From Cladocopium goreaui (taxonomy: Eukaryota; Sar; Dinophyceae; Suessiales; Symbiodiniaceae): a DNA stretch of 64,000 nt. Below are positions 1 to 11,931 of this stretch, piece by piece (the first letter of the stretch is position 1; each line of letters begins with the position of its first letter). A program made the translations under genes and the position numbers. The stretch lies in the NCBI GenBank assembly GCA_947184155.2, contig CAMXCT020000275.1:37501-101500 (forward strand), given 5' to 3'. Under the pieces are notes generated by a model. The model did no database searches, was not told the origin of the DNA, and worked only from the letters and a program-made list of their open reading frames with translations.

Positions 1-522
1 GCTCTCGGTGTCTTAATTTTTGGCCCTTCAACATTTGTGCTTTTCCTTCCTCCTGCGAGCTTGTATATCCACAACGAAATTCATCCATTGGATTTGCACA
101 TGTCTGAAGCTGCTTGGAGTGCTTGCGCCAGCTTTGGATTTGGCTTGATGCTATTGATGTGGCATCTCGAACGGCTGCATGGAATGGGAAGAGGTACCCT
201 GACGTTGCAAAGCTCGCGAGGGTTGATTGAAGCTGTTCGCGCCCACAGCATGTTGCATCAATTCAAGCGCGCCAGCACAGAAAATGAGAAACAACAACTG
301 TCCAAGAAGTTGCGAACGACTTGCCTCATGAAATTTGACGAAGAAGCCGGAAAATTCTTTCAACTGTGTGACCTTATCAAATTGGCAAGGGATGTGGAGC
401 AGCGTACAGAGGAGAATGACCTTGACCCAATTTGGGCAGATGAGCTTTCGCGCGCGTTATCTGCAGCTGATGAAGCTGATACTGGTAGAGGTGCTCTGAC
501 TCTGGAGTTAGCAGAGCATTGA
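1..522 (+). CDS. 3' end of a membrane protein gene (partial, unidentified)
   Basis: The frame is open from base 1 to a TGA at 520-522, so the start lies outside the window. A GTG at 37 is just an internal Val. The visible 173 residues begin with a hydrophobic stretch (about residues 1-23) and a second short one near residues 41-55, which suggests two membrane segments. A soluble, charged, probably helical tail follows, rich in Glu, Lys and Arg. Codon use resembles the other real exons here. I do not recognise the family. It could be the last exon of a transporter or channel-like protein; that is inference from hydropathy only. Confidence 0.6.
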   Translation, partial: ALGVLIFGPSTFVLFLPPASLYIHNEIHPLDLHMSEAAWSACASFGFGLMLLMWHLERLHGMGRGTLTLQSSRGLIEAVRAHSMLHQFKRASTENEKQQLSKKLRTTCLMKFDEEAGKFFQLCDLIKLARDVEQRTEENDLDPIWADELSRALSAADEADTGRGALTLELAEH

Positions 523-1569
523 GCTGGTGTTGACAGGTACTCAGCAGCAAGCTACGCCTGGTGAGAAAAAAGGAGTCTGCAGAAGTTTGGACGTGATGAA
601 TTCGACCGTGTTGCTTGTATGAACTTGTATTGTTGCTGCGGTCTGCAGGCAATGGCACTTCGAGAACGTTTAGATACTCGGGAGACCAGCGTTAGCCGCT
701 TATTGTGGGCATCGGCACACGGTGCAGGCACACAAAATCCCAGTCTATCCACCAAGATCACAGCAGGGACAAGCTATGTTTGCAGCATTTTGCAGCCATA
801 GTTTGGTCTATTGGTAGTGGTCCCTCATAAGAAGCTGTCTGTGTGGAGAGATTTTGAGAGCAATTTCCACACCTTTTGAGGGTGCTCCTTCCAAAACAGT
901 ACAAGTGATGTGATCCTGCTTCTGGCTCTTCAGTTTCGTTGATACATGAATGTCAAGACTAACACATTTTGGGTGACTAGGCAAAGATTTCCCAAGCCCA
1001 AAAAAGCCTTGCATGCGGTTATACACGGGGCACCTGTGTTTTTTTTGTAGATGTTTTTTACAAGAACTGGTAGTGTAGTTAAAAATGCAGGCAATTTCAT
1101 ATACCCCAGTTGCGCATTTTATTAAAATCGAAACTAACAGATGTTAACACCGGGTTACGGGAGTGCCATAAAGTACCATGGAAAACTATGGGATAGCAGT
1201 GATAGGCAGTGATAGGCAGTGATAGGAGTGTTTGGTGTCTTGATGTGTCTTGATCGAGAGGAGCAGCGGGCAAGCTGGGCCCAACGGCTGGAATCTGGTG
1301 AGGCCACCGAGATTTTTTTGTTTTTCCAATGCTTCGTTCGTTTTGTTCAAACAACTGGGACGGTTGTTCTCCTTGTAAAGTAGAGCCAAGGTCTTTCAAG
1401 GTCTTTACTCGAGCAATCTCTGTCTCCCAGAGCATTCCGTCTTTGTTATCCGGTGCGTTGTGCCTATTTTGTGCTGTTGGCTGTTGCCAGCACATTCTTT
1501 TGAGAAATGTCTGATAAGGATTGATAAGGATTAATAAGGTGTCAGCCTCCCCAAACTTCAGCTGGTCAG
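523..1569. other. spacer / 3' untranslated region, no gene seen
   Basis: Probable 3' UTR and intergenic or intronic DNA. Short open frames occur but show no protein-like pattern. It carries several direct duplications with a 10-bp unit: gataggcagt repeated at 1201-1226, a doublet at 1236-1255, one at 1388-1408, and three near-copies of ttgataagga at 1511-1539. Confidence 0.5.
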
Positions 1570-1898
1570 GTGGATTTGGAGGAGATGAAGTTGGCTTTGG
1601 GTCTTCGCATCCAGCATGCTGCGCGAGCTGGCATGGATGGAGATGGTGCCGGGTGGACCCTGATGCAGGAGCGGCAGCTGAAAATTGACAAAACTTTGTA
1701 TTTGAAAAAATAGCCACACAGTAGAGGAAGGCCCAGTAACCAGAAAAGGAAAGGAACGATATTGATGATAGATTTGCTTGAAGCATCTTGAACTGCCGTG
1801 TTGTTGAGGACATGGCGGCCTGCAAGTACGAAGGCTCCGACGGGCCAAAACTCTTGAAGGAGGTGGCTTCGGACAGCTACTTCCCAAGCCAGCAATAG
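1570..1898 (+). CDS. two candidate exons of an unidentified gene
   Basis: Exon-like stretch 1 starts at 1570 after an AG|G acceptor and runs to about 1690. It encodes a Leu/Glu/Met-rich helix followed by a Gly/Asp turn. Stretch 2 (1809-1898) also starts after AG|G and ends in TAG at 1896-1898; it encodes about 29 residues, beginning DMAACKYEGSDG. The intervening 120 bp would be an intron, but I could not fix its donor. No family recognised. Either stretch could be chance. Confidence 0.35.
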
Positions 1899-4177
1899 GT
1901 CCATGTTTGGGTCAAACTGCCTTCAGCTCAACTTGCGACCAGCACACGTCAGGACCTTGATCAATTAATTTCGGCCATCTCAGGGACTCTTAGCTGCAAC
2001 ACTGTGCAGCATCAACCTGTGTGGAGCAAGTCAGACGTCAAAGAGTCCCATCCACTGCATAAACTCTGTGTTTTCTCACATGTACGAAGCATGTGATCGG
2101 GATAGTTCTTACAGAAGATACAGAAGAATTACCACTGCACCCTTACATAAGAACTATCTAGATGTGTTCAGGTTCACATGACATCCGGCATCATCCGGCC
2201 CAAATCTGAGGAACTCGAAGGACTTTTCCTCAAAAGATGTCATGAACAGTGGAGCATTGGCGCTCAAAGCCATGGGCTTCATGGAGGGTGGACTCTAAGG
2301 TGCCCCAAGTCTCGGGTGTCACTCTGGGAAATACAAGGGAGCAGATTTGATCAAGGATTTAACACCATTACACATAGAATACATAATACATGGTACATAT
2401 ACACAGACATGTATATATATATATGTATATTATATATATATACATTGACATATAGTTAATATACACACATCTATGTTTTTGTTCCAACTGGATTTGATGA
2501 TTTCATGCTATTTCATGCTATTTCATGAAAATTTCAGTGCGCTGTTGCTCAGGCCGAATTGTTCTGGGTGCCACTTTGTCACCTGTGAGACAGCGCACAA
2601 AGTGCAATGTGAAAAGGTGACCGAGGAACTCACATGAAGTTCTGTTGATATTGCTTTGCCTTTGCAGCACAAACAATGTGGGCTCAGCAATGGATTGCGA
2701 TGGCTTGCACGGCTTCCATGATCTTCCATGCATTCCAAGATATGCTAAGCCTTTCCCAACCCTGCCAAGGTTGGCTCAGTGTGGTGTGCCCTTCAGACGT
2801 GCGGATGCACAAGTCTTGGAAGGCGATCCGCGGCAGGCATGCAGGGTCAACTTGTGACTTGTGATATGAATATCATGAATTGCTTGCATATAGTTTGAAG
2901 GGGACTTTTTTTTACTTTGGATCGTGTACTAGGATGTACTAGTATCACGAGTACCAGCATGCAAAGTCTCTTTATTTGCATTTTGTCGAGCTGCGCACAC
3001 CGGCAAAGCCATAAGAGGATATAAGAGGTGTGTTGATGTGTGTTGGTAGCGTGAGTGTTGTTGATAATGTAATCTGCGCACGCGTGAAGAACACCATGTT
3101 TTGATCACGTTCTTGGCTCACGCGCGAAGCACAATGTAATATTCTTTACATGCCGCAGCTTGCAACCGTTTTACCACACATATGTTTTTCTTATTTTTGT
3201 GTACCCCTAAAAGCGTAATATTGGCAGTTTGTTCGCAATTCTTTAAGCCCTTCAGAACAAGAACACATGCAAATTGGAGCCTCGGAAGCCAAACCACGGT
3301 CTCTACGATGTTTTTGCCCTTGGTATCAACAACCACCGTATTTGCAGTAATCGTACATTTTTTTTTTTTAAGACAGCACCTAGCAAAAACACTGATGTTT
3401 ACGGAGGCTTCAGCATGTTGCAAGGAGTAATTATTTTTTCCATGCACAAGTTGCAAAAAACTATAATTTAGAAAGTTTTTGCTCCCTGAACGCAACACAA
3501 AATCGGCCAAACATGGCTTCAAAATTGACCTCCGGAAGCAGCTTATGTTTTTTCCGCTTTTTGAACACCTGGACCTGGGCCCTTTTAAACCCGCACTCCA
3601 GAGCGCAGAGGGTGCTTACGAGCTGGAAGACACTGGCTTTTGGGGGAAAAAATGATCTGAGGAACAAGAAGTTTTGGAAAAAAGACAGCTATACACATCC
3701 AGCACCTCTTATCTGCCGCGCTCCCCTTGCTGTGAGCGGCTGGGCGGATTTTTCCTACTGAAGAACCTCGCAGACACACGACATGCATACACAGTTTGTT
3801 TGCTCCTATTTCATGGATTTTTTAAGACCATATATGAACAAGTGTATCTGCAACTGCTTTCCCCGGGTCCCAACAATTTTTGCCCCGACTTGCAACGCAG
3901 GCCTTGATCTTGCCACGGATAGCTGACATTTTGAAGGAACATCGGGGCAAATTGAAGAGACTCCGGCAAAATTTTGCCCTGAAGCCATGAACATCTCATG
4001 TGCAAGAACATTTATTGAATTTCATGAGCCCCTCTGAATGCACATACCTTTCAGAGGCTGGGAGGCGAAGGGGAAACAGCAGATTATGGAATCAGCATCG
4101 GTTTCAAGTTATTTTGATACAAAAACAATTTGAACACCTTGTAGCTTGCAATCAAATCTTCATGGATTGCGGTGCCG
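1899..4177. other. mostly non-coding; one weak exon candidate
   Basis: There is no convincing gene. 2672-2861 has a plausible plus-strand reading (about 60 residues, Cys/Trp/Met-rich) but no splice support. 2395-2455 is TA-rich. 3100-4000 is AT-leaning with short open frames on both strands. 2501-2527 is a three-fold repeat of tttcatgcta. Confidence 0.4.
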
Positions 4178-5428
4178 GTTTGGATGGACTAGATACTGTA
4201 GGCAGAGAAACAATCGACACGGGAAAGTCAGTGGTCTTGAAACGCGCGTTGTTCTATGGTGACGTGTTACGTGCCAGGCTGCTGTTGGAAGGTCACCAAG
4301 CTGAGGGAGAAGAGCCAGGTTCAGCGGTTCAAACTGGATACATTGGATACATAGAAAAGCAGCATGAAATGCGAAGAGTGTTTCAAGATGTTTCAGGCAA
4401 ATGTGTAATGGAAGGAAACATTATGAAACATTCATGTATGACCCCTTTGGAAGTCAGATGGCTTTAGATTCCAAAGGGTCAGATTTACTTTGAGGCACAG
4501 ATATCGAGCGCAGCCTCGCTGTGTACCAATGGCTAGTGGAGGCCCGTTGTTTCTGCTTGACCTTTGGTGCAATGTGCCTGTCAGCAAATGAGAACCTTTG
4601 AATTTGGAGAGAATTGTTTCAGATTGTTTCAGCTTTCCGTTGCATCACATATGCCTTGGTCGAATGGTCTGTGATGGTAGGCATGTAGAATGCATCCGAG
4701 GGACCGAGCCAGGTCGCTGGCTGTGCTCCAGGGCTCCTTCGATTGAAAGGCTGTGGATCCACAGCCGGTTTGGGGCAGCTGGTGGTGCCAGTGCCCATCC
4801 AGGAGTGGATCCTGTTGGATCCTGTTGGTCCCTCTGGTTTTGGAACTTGTGAAAGAAGCGCCTGAGAAGTGGATATCTTAAGATTTTAAAGAATCGTAGT
4901 GAATCTGAAGATTTCAAGTGAATTCAAGTGAATATCTGAAGCAACTTCCTTGATTTGTGTTTTTTTTCCGATTGTGCAATCTGTATCCATGGAGGAGCTG
5001 GTATTCCGAAGCGGCCCCAAAGCTGCGGAGATGGACAACTTTCCCAGTGGTCTTTACTTCGCAAAGGAGAGACGCTGTTGACCATGAGACAGTCCTGATA
5101 TATTCTGATGAGGGTCATCAATCTCCAGGAGATGGAGCAGAGACTCAAGAAACTGATCAAGTAAACAGACTGACAGAGCTCGGACATGGATACTGTAACT
5201 CTCAATTGGTGCTTTCAACCAAAAGCATGGCTTTGCGCCAGGGACGGTCCTTTTGGTGTTGATTTTGAAAGTTCAAAAGAACTGTGAAAGTACAAAAAGT
5301 TCAAGTACTTCGGTGATATCGGAGCTGTAGCTGGCTTTTAACGACTGCTTTGTCACGTGGCACGTGTTGAGCTGGTACCAGGACAGCATTGAGCTTCTTC
5401 CGGAGCCCGCAGCGCATGTCATCAATTG
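4178..5428 (+). CDS. candidate upstream exons of the OmpA-domain gene or of a neighbour
   Basis: Four plus-strand stretches look protein-coding. (1) About 4196-4309 encodes a helical segment including LKRALFYGDVLRARLLLEG, which resembles part of an ankyrin repeat. (2) 4713-4865 starts after AG|G; it encodes a Gly/Leu/Val-rich stretch, and the frame reaches TGA at 4863. (3) About 5109-5162 encodes a Glu/Lys-rich helix. (4) About 5349-5428 includes FVTWHVLSWYQDSIELLPE. All share the strand of the OmpA-like exons that follow 170 bp later, so they may be its N-terminal exons. I could not fix junctions or prove a single gene. Confidence 0.35.
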
Positions 5429-5601
5429 AGCATTGAGATGTTGCAATTTCCTACAAATTCCTGAAGCTACTCTATACTGGTCGGTACGTGTCCCCGTACA
5501 TTTCTGCACATTTCAGTACATTTGAATTGAATCATCATGGTATCTCGTTTGTTCCCAACAGTCATTTGCTTTGACACACTGCGGTGTGTTGCAGCTGCAG
5601 T

Positions 5602-6641
5602 TGTGGAGTGGTTCGACAGATCTTCACCAATCATGACCCCATCAGAGCAATCGCTGTGGCGAAGGAGACCACAGAGCTGCTGCCTCCTTTGGGAAAGGCC
5701 TTTTCCGAGGAGAATTACGTCGTCAGACTTGAAGGCCACGTGGAGACTTGACGCAATGCTGGGATGGTGATTCTGGGGATGAAGGAACCGGATACCGGAT
5801 TATGATATATCATATAATTATATATTATGATTTTTGGATTCTTTAAGCATCTTTTAGATGATTTGGGTGGGAATTGATTCATACACTGATTCAATCTGAT
5901 CCACATTCCAACAGCTAAGGACAAGGATGAAAATCCTGATCTGGCAGGACGGGGATCTTGAAATGACCGTATTCTACCGTATTCTAACCTTCGAACGACA
6001 TGTTTGCTTTGTCTAGTTGTGAAATGACACCTGAGTTGCAGGCAGATCGAGCGAACCAAACCTACTTGCCAAGCGGAATACCATAAGAATCATAAGAGCC
6101 TTGTAATTGTTCTGTTTCTTTTGATTCTTTTGACCTGCTCTGAATTTGACCGAAGTGAGAGTGCTCTGAGCTGATGGGGTTTGCTGCAACTGGGCTCGGG
6201 CTTCGTGTTGCATCTTGTGGAGGACAACGCGCTGTTCGTGTGCGCGACTTGCTCATCGAGTTAGGTGTTCCCAGGACCAAGATGCGACCCCAGAGCTGCA
6301 AGGCGAGTCGGTGAAGAGCTTATCTTTGTAATATTTTGTAATTATTCATATTGTGGAACAGCTATGAATTTCTTTCCAAGAGCTTTCCAAGAGCTTTCCA
6401 AGAGCTTGTGACCTGTAACTCTCATCACATTTCCTGGTTCTGGACGGTTCTTGGCTGCAAGCTTACTTGGTTTCTGTCATTTGTTGTTAAGCGCTCCTGC
6501 GCGTGGCAAATGAGCAACATGCACAGCATGCAAATGTGTCATGAATGCGTAGTTGAACATAGTGAGCGTGTATGACACATGTCAATACATGTATACAGTA
6601 TTAATTCCTGTTAATTCAGCAATACATAAATCAGTTACTGC

Positions 6642-6672
<31 letters not shown>

Positions 6673-6879
6673 ATTTTGTGAAACATGGGGAATCGCCGAA
6701 TCGCCTTGTATAGATTTATAGTGTATATTAGTTTTCATATCATTGGATATACTCGACACATCTCGACACCTGATTCAGTGTCTCCATAGCTTCGTATCGT
6801 ACCGTCGTACCAGGCTTTGCATCCTTTGAGCCGCACCAAAAACGCTGTGAATCGACGGGTGGAGCTTCATATTCTGTGA
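5602..6879 (+). CDS. OmpA-like (MotB/peptidoglycan-binding type) domain protein, C-terminal part
   Basis: Four exons rebuild the C-terminal OmpA-like fold. Exon A (about 5602-5739) ends in VVRLEGH, the usual (V/I)xGH strand. Exon B is 5920-5947 (28 nt). Exon C is 6223-6302, with QRAVRVRDLLIELGVP matching the RAxxVxxxLxxxGV helix. Exon D is 6814-6879, with AVNRRVELHIL then TGA, the diagnostic NRRVE ending. Introns are 5740-5919 (GT), 5948-6222 (GA) and 6303-6813 (GC), all with AG|G acceptors. With these junctions the N-x-x-L-x-x-x-R-A spacing is exact. The domain is bacterial in origin, and dinoflagellates are known to carry many eukaryotic versions. Its ligand here is unknown. The loop after GH is shorter than usual, so one more microexon may be missing. 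Confidence 0.72.
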
Positions 6880-7708
6880 GATCACAACTGAGATCATGAA
6901 GAGATAGTCGGGGTAGTCTCTCTTGGAATCCAGAAAGCGTTGTCACATTTCGTCTGGGACATGCAGGGTCTTACACCTCACATTTTAGTACCAAGACGTG
7001 ACTGGATTCCATGTGTAGAACAGGCTTGTGTGGACGAAAGAGACAAGATGCAACTAGCAAAGAAACAGATCCATACTTCCAAATTGTTTAACCGCCCGAC
7101 ATTCATCACTTATTCATTCCCAATGGACAAAGTGGAGGTGCATTTCTGATAAGTTTTGATACTTTTGCTCCATGTGCAAGGTGTACTTTCTAGAGCTACT
7201 GATATGAATCACTGCATTCGATCCCTTGTTTGAGCCAAGTACAGAAGCCTTCAACCCGACATGCTACTTCATGCTGCCTGGTAAAGATAGGCCAAGAGAT
7301 CCACTACGATTTCTTCTCAAACCCAGATTTTGTGAAGGGGACTTGGTGAACTGGATGTGGTGAAGAGATGTGAAGAGTGTAAGAATCTTGCAGCAAAATA
7401 GCATTTTGTATCATTTTGTTATATTTTGTTTGTTTTTCTCTTTACTTTCCGCTCCACAGGAAAAACATTGTTCTCTCCTTGCTGTTCCGCAGTAGCCGAT
7501 TTGGTCAGCTCTTTGTGCCCATAGTCTGGGTGGGTTGACCTTTGCCAATGAGTGGGGAACCCCAAGCCTTCAGGGCCGAACTGGGTGAACGGTGAAAAGC
7601 AGTGATCATGCATAAGGATACATAAGGATACATAAGTTACATAAGGTGTAAGAAACGGTCCTGAGAGGCACATGCATGGCACATGCTTGTTGCTGACGAC
7701 TTGTTATG
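6880..7708. other. spacer, no gene seen
   Basis: This follows the OmpA-like stop codon. A 69-codon frame at 6940-7149 has no family signal and is probably 3' UTR. A four-fold near-repeat of cataaggata lies at 7611-7645. Confidence 0.5.
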
Positions 7709-8143
7709 ACTCCGCTGGATGGAACATTTCTTGTGGCGTCGGCAAATGTCGGCAAGGGCCTCAGCAGTGAACTAAGAAACTCAACGTGGATTCGGCCAAT
7801 GGCCGAGGTGAGAAGCGGAGCGTGGTGAGGAGGTCACCAGCAACAGCGGGTCATCTTGTTTTATCTTCTTGTTGAGGCTTTCCGACCTTCTCATTTTTGC
7901 TTAACTTTTCATAATATGCAATATTCTTATATTTTCTTATATATTCTTGCTCTTTTGTTCCTCGAACCCAAGAAACGGGGCTGCACTGGCTCGACTTTCG
8001 GGAAAATGTAGCAAGCTGCAGATTCAAAAGCATCCAACCGTCAATTCACATGCAGAGCATTGGCAGTTTGCAGGACGAAAGGGCCACCAAAGACAGAGTC
8101 ACTTCAGCTTGGTGACGTGGTGCGACACTTGGTTGGGAGAGTT
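7709..8143 (+). CDS. candidate exons upstream of the CAP-Gly exons
   Basis: 7709-7828 is an open plus-strand stretch ending in TGA that encodes TPLDGTFLVASANVGKG and continues in a polar segment. About 8022-8143 encodes another protein-like stretch rich in His and Gln (HAEHWQFAGRKGHQ). Both precede the CAP-Gly exons on the same strand and may be part of that gene. No junction could be fixed and no family is recognised. Confidence 0.33.
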
Positions 8144-8409
8144 TCGTTTAAGATCGTTTAAGATGCTTAAGACTCCAAGACTCCAAAACTTCATAAGGAC
8201 TCTTGACATCTCTTGACTCTAAACTCCTACTGTAGTTGTTTCGTCAATCACCTGGTCATCCCATTCCCCTTCACATCCCTTCACTCATCCTCAGAGGGCC
8301 AAGGAGGGGGGCGACCAGGGAGGTTGAGTTTAAGTCAGGTCAGGTCACAACTCACCTGGAACTTGGCCCACTTGGCCCACTTGGCCCACTTGGCCCATGC
8401 GTTGCTCAG

Positions 8410-9541
8410 GTCCAGATTGGAGACAATGAATTGCTAGTTGGCTACGTGAGATTTATAGGCACCTGGGCTATGCAGCTTGATTCTGCAACATTCCCAACAT
8501 TCAAAACAGATTCGCACAATTTCGCACACGTGTATCTTTTGGGAAGAAGTCAGAAGGCACAGTGGCAATTGATAGGTTGATCTCTAAGATTCACCATTCG
8601 ATATCTTTTTCTGAGTCAATTGATCTCCCATGTGCACCAGGCACAACAAGCTTTGCCGAGGGTGTGTGGATTGGTATCCATTGCCAAAAAGCTTATGGAA
8701 AGAACGCACTCGCCTCAGGGAGAAAAGTCAACCTTTGGCAAAATTTGCCAGTAGAGGAGCCAATGCATTCACACGTGCACGATCCTATTGTCCAATAAAA
8801 TTGCTTTGCCTGGCCTGGCTGATTTCAGAGAATGCCTTGAGTAGGTGACGCAGACTTTCATGCTTTGTGAACAAGTCTGTTGCATAGCTTTGCTAGAAGG
8901 AAGCTACCTTCAACATAAGTCTAGTTGCATTGACAGATGCATTTCTAGTATTGTCATTGACGGGTGTTGTCGGTGATGGACATTGATGGACGCTACAGGC
9001 TGTAGTTTGTTTCTACATTGGCATCATTTGACATCCATGTTCTTGCTGCCAAGGATGGCAGTGTACAGGGTGTTCGTGTTGCTGGCAAGTGACGAAATGG
9101 ACCGGTCAGTTTCAGGACTCTGTGGTAGGACAACCGTGTACGTATAACAAGAACAGACTAGAATTGATCCCTACTGATGGATACTGATGGGGCATTTGAT
9201 TTTTTTCCGATAGATTACACATAATTACATGGAATTGGCCCTTGAGCATGATTCAAACATCGATTTGTGAGACTACATAAGATGGTGAGACCACTGTGTG
9301 ATGCTGTGATTCCCTCACATGGTGTTGACTTGCGGCTTGGGGCTCAACCATGGCTCCAAATCAGCTCTATTTGCCGAAATCTGCCAATCTGCCAGGCTAT
9401 TTTGAGTGCCCACCAAAGTATGGGCTTTTTGCGCGTGAGACGAACCTTCGACGTTTGCAGGCACGGCTGAGTGACCGATTTTGCCGATCCAGTATCCAGG
9501 CTGCGCATTTGCTTGTACCCGTGAGCGTGGAGGCAGCTTGA
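8410..9541 (+). CDS. CAP-Gly domain protein (microtubule-binding type), four exons
   Basis: Exons 8410-8458, 8641-8705, 9054-9069 and 9396-9460 join in frame into one nearly complete CAP-Gly domain. In order they give GYVRFIG, then GTTSFAEGVWIGIHC and AYGKN, then DGSVQG from a 16-nt microexon, then YFECPPKYGLFAR. This matches the family pattern of a Gly-rich groove with GKNDG. Introns are 8459-8640 (GC), 8706-9053 (GC) and 9070-9395 (GT), all with AG|G acceptors. The last exon either stops at a GC donor at 9461 or reads through to TGA at 9539-9541. CAP-Gly domains bind C-terminal EEY/F tails of tubulin and EB proteins. The rest of the protein is not identified. A tandem ACTTGGCCC run lies 12 bp before the first exon. 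Confidence 0.78.
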
Positions 9542-9639
9542 GTGAATTCCCAGAAGTATCCAGAAGTCGAGAAGTAAAAGACAAAATAGTCCAAGGATGT
9601 CCAAGGTAAAAACATGTTGCGGGCGAGCATATGTAGAAG

Positions 9640-9775
9640 ATGATGCATGTGTTCACCCGACCCATTTGCATTTCTTCCACCACGAGCTCGGCCCTTACCA
9701 GGACGGAGAAGGCTGGGCCGGCCACCGTTGTGAGATGTCATGCAGCACAATGCAGCACAGCAGTTACGTCGTATG
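9640..9775 (+). CDS. possible exon, unidentified
   Basis: A plus-strand frame ending in TGA encodes HHELGPYQDGEGWAGHRCEM, which reads like protein. The minus strand also has an open frame here, so strand is uncertain. No splice junctions fixed. Confidence 0.25.
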
Positions 9776-10260
9776 AAAACTTGGGATCTTCTACAGACAT
9801 CTCCAATGGATGCATACATATACATACAGATACAACGTGATACAACCCATTCCGGGCTGCACCAAATTTCAGACTTTCAGAGTAGGCATCCCACAGGAAT
9901 CTTGAATTACAGTGTCTTCAATGACTTGCGTTTCATTTTAGCAGAGCTTTGGCATTGAAGTGATTGCACTTGCTCCAGGCAAATTCCCGCTTGGAGCCTC
10001 AGATGGGGGCTGGGGGCCACCTTGGCGAACTCAGCGATCTTCCGTAGACTTTTTGAATCCTTTTGAACCACAGGAAGTTATGTGCATTCATTTTCAATCC
10101 AAAGGAGAATCAACGTAATGCGTTCACAGTGGTCATAGTCCCGAATGGACAACTCAGGACTGATTATCTATAAATACACACACTGTATACTATATTATAC
10201 TTAGTCTAAGAGTTCCAAACTGCGTTTTACAGTGCAAAAGAGCCTGAAAGAAACACGGAG
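9776..10260. other. spacer or intron, no gene seen
   Basis: No protein-like frame. 10170-10205 is TA-rich. Confidence 0.45.
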
Positions 10261-10445
10261 GGATACTTAGACTTTCCCAAGCTGTTCTTTGCTCCCTTCG
10301 TGATGGCCTGCGGGTATGGCAAACCAATTTGCAATTCTTTGAGTCCTTTTGCCAACCGTCTCTTTCACTGATTTTTAATTGCATCACAGACCTCAATGCC
10401 CTTGCTAGCGAGACTTGGAACAACTCCTACGGACTGAGAGTTTAG
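10261..10445 (+). CDS. probable 3'-terminal exon, unidentified
   Basis: Starts after an AG|G acceptor and ends in TAG at 10443-10445, giving about 61 residues. The stretch contains SLRDGLRVWQTNLQFFESF and TDLNALASETWNN, with aromatic and hydrophobic spacing typical of a folded helical protein. It lies downstream of the CAP-Gly exons on the same strand and could be that gene's C-terminus. No family recognised. Confidence 0.42.
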
Positions 10446-10559
10446 ATTGTGTGAACACGCAAGGGTTGCTTTAAGATGCTGGACGATGCTGTTGGATGCA
10501 GAAAACTAAAAGCAATTGCCAAGACAATGTGACTGGACAGGGCTTTGAAACTCTGCTGA

Positions 10560-11270
10560 GGCGTGAACCTCGACAGAAGCCCACCAAGGAAGAGCCAGGA
10601 GCGGATAGCAGCTGACGAGCGCTCGACTTGCACTTCAGAGATGTTTTCTGTGAATGGTCATGCAACTCAGGGGGACGTGATGTCGTGTCCTGTCGTCGGA
10701 AAATGGTCCGTTTCATGCTATCCCGACTATCCCCTTCAATCATCTTCAATCTAGTTCATGTCCTTGCGCAGAAGAAGGAATGACATTCGCATGGGTACAA
10801 CGGAAGGAAGCAAACATGGCTGCCACCTCTTTCCCACTTTTTTGTTGTCCGGTTTCCACCATCAGGAGAAACTGCAAAGAAAAATGTGAAACAAGTTGTG
10901 AATCTGTCATATGCTCAGAGTTTTTTTGCAGATGCAGAGAGTATGGAGACGGTCACTACTTTCCTCCAGCCATCAACTGCCCATTTAAATCATTCAAGCC
11001 TCTATTTTGATTTTTCACACAGTCAGATGATCGCAATCACTTTCAGTTTCGATCACAGTAGTGCTGCAAGATGCTGCAAGATTCCGGGCTCAAATATTCA
11101 AATAAATGTGGATTCGACGTGATTCAACGGTTCAACCTTTTGACTGTAGGCCTCCCGTGCCCGTCTCCAACGGAACAAAGACTTCTCTGGAGTTGGGCCA
11201 AATCGTGGCTTGGTGGGCAAAGGCTCTGCTGGTGATTGATGGAACGACATGAACCCGAGGACCACAAAAA
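10560..11270 (+). CDS. candidate exons, unidentified
   Basis: About 10564-10705 encodes a polar stretch including RSPPRKSQERIAADERS. About 11147-11249 encodes SNGTKTSLELGQIVAWWAKA and ends in an in-frame TGA if read through. Both look coding on the plus strand and precede the second CAP-Gly domain. Junctions are not fixed. The minus-strand open frame across 11124-11483 is more likely a shadow. Confidence 0.33.
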
Positions 11271-11607
11271 AAACGAAAGCCTAGGAGGGAAAGAGAATAT
11301 AGCAAGGAGAGTTGTTGCTGGGCATGCCAACTGCCTACCAAGCGATGATTTACAATCAATTTGCCGGTTGAAGAATTGTCTCATGATCCATGATGGGTTG
11401 CCAGAAGCCAGCGGTGAGACTGGAAGCGTCAGAACCCGATATGTTATATGGTTCGCGCGGAGAGAATTTCCAAGAAAGCTCACGAAAGCTTAAGTCATTG
11501 GAGAGGACATGTGTCGCATCTGTCACAAACATGGACAGTACGTGTTACCCTCCAGTCGGAAACGCTGTGATTTCAGTGATCATTCCTCCAGTAGGATTTG
11601 CTCCAAG

Positions 11608-11899
11608 GTTCAGATTGCGGACAAGTTCGCTGGAGAAGTGAAGTTCATAGGCAGCTGCATGAAACCAGCGGGATACCTGATGTTTTGCCATTTCTTTTCC
11701 AAAAATGAACCAGACTCATGCAAATCAAATCTTTCTTCAAAACAGGACTGCAGTTGGAACTCGCACTCCCTGCACTTCAGCACGATTTTTGCAGAGTTTG
11801 TTGGTCAGAGCTTCTGGGAACATAGACACTGATCGCCTCCGCCTTGCAGGGAGCACCAACTTTGCAGATGGCGAGTGGGTTGGCATTCAGTGTGACGAA
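11608..11899 (+). CDS. second CAP-Gly domain, first two exons (partial)
   Basis: Exon 11608-11650 encodes VQIADKFAGEVKFIG. It joins through a GC-AG intron (11651-11849, phase 1) to exon 11850-11899, which encodes GSTNFADGEWVGIQCDE. This is the first half of a CAP-Gly domain. The intron sits at exactly the same codon and phase, with the same GC donor, as in the domain at 8410. That argues for duplication of an exon block. I could not find the GKNDG and YF-C half with confidence, so the domain may be continued by microexons or be degenerate. Confidence 0.68.
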
Positions 11900-11931
11900 G
11901 TCAGCTCCTGAGAGACCACTCAAGATTTTGA

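Noticed and set aside
5927..6060. 7-nt microexon (gcagatc) in the OmpA-like gene
   Set aside because: It also keeps the frame but breaks the N-x-x-L-x-x-x-RA spacing; a single GA-AG intron fits exactly.
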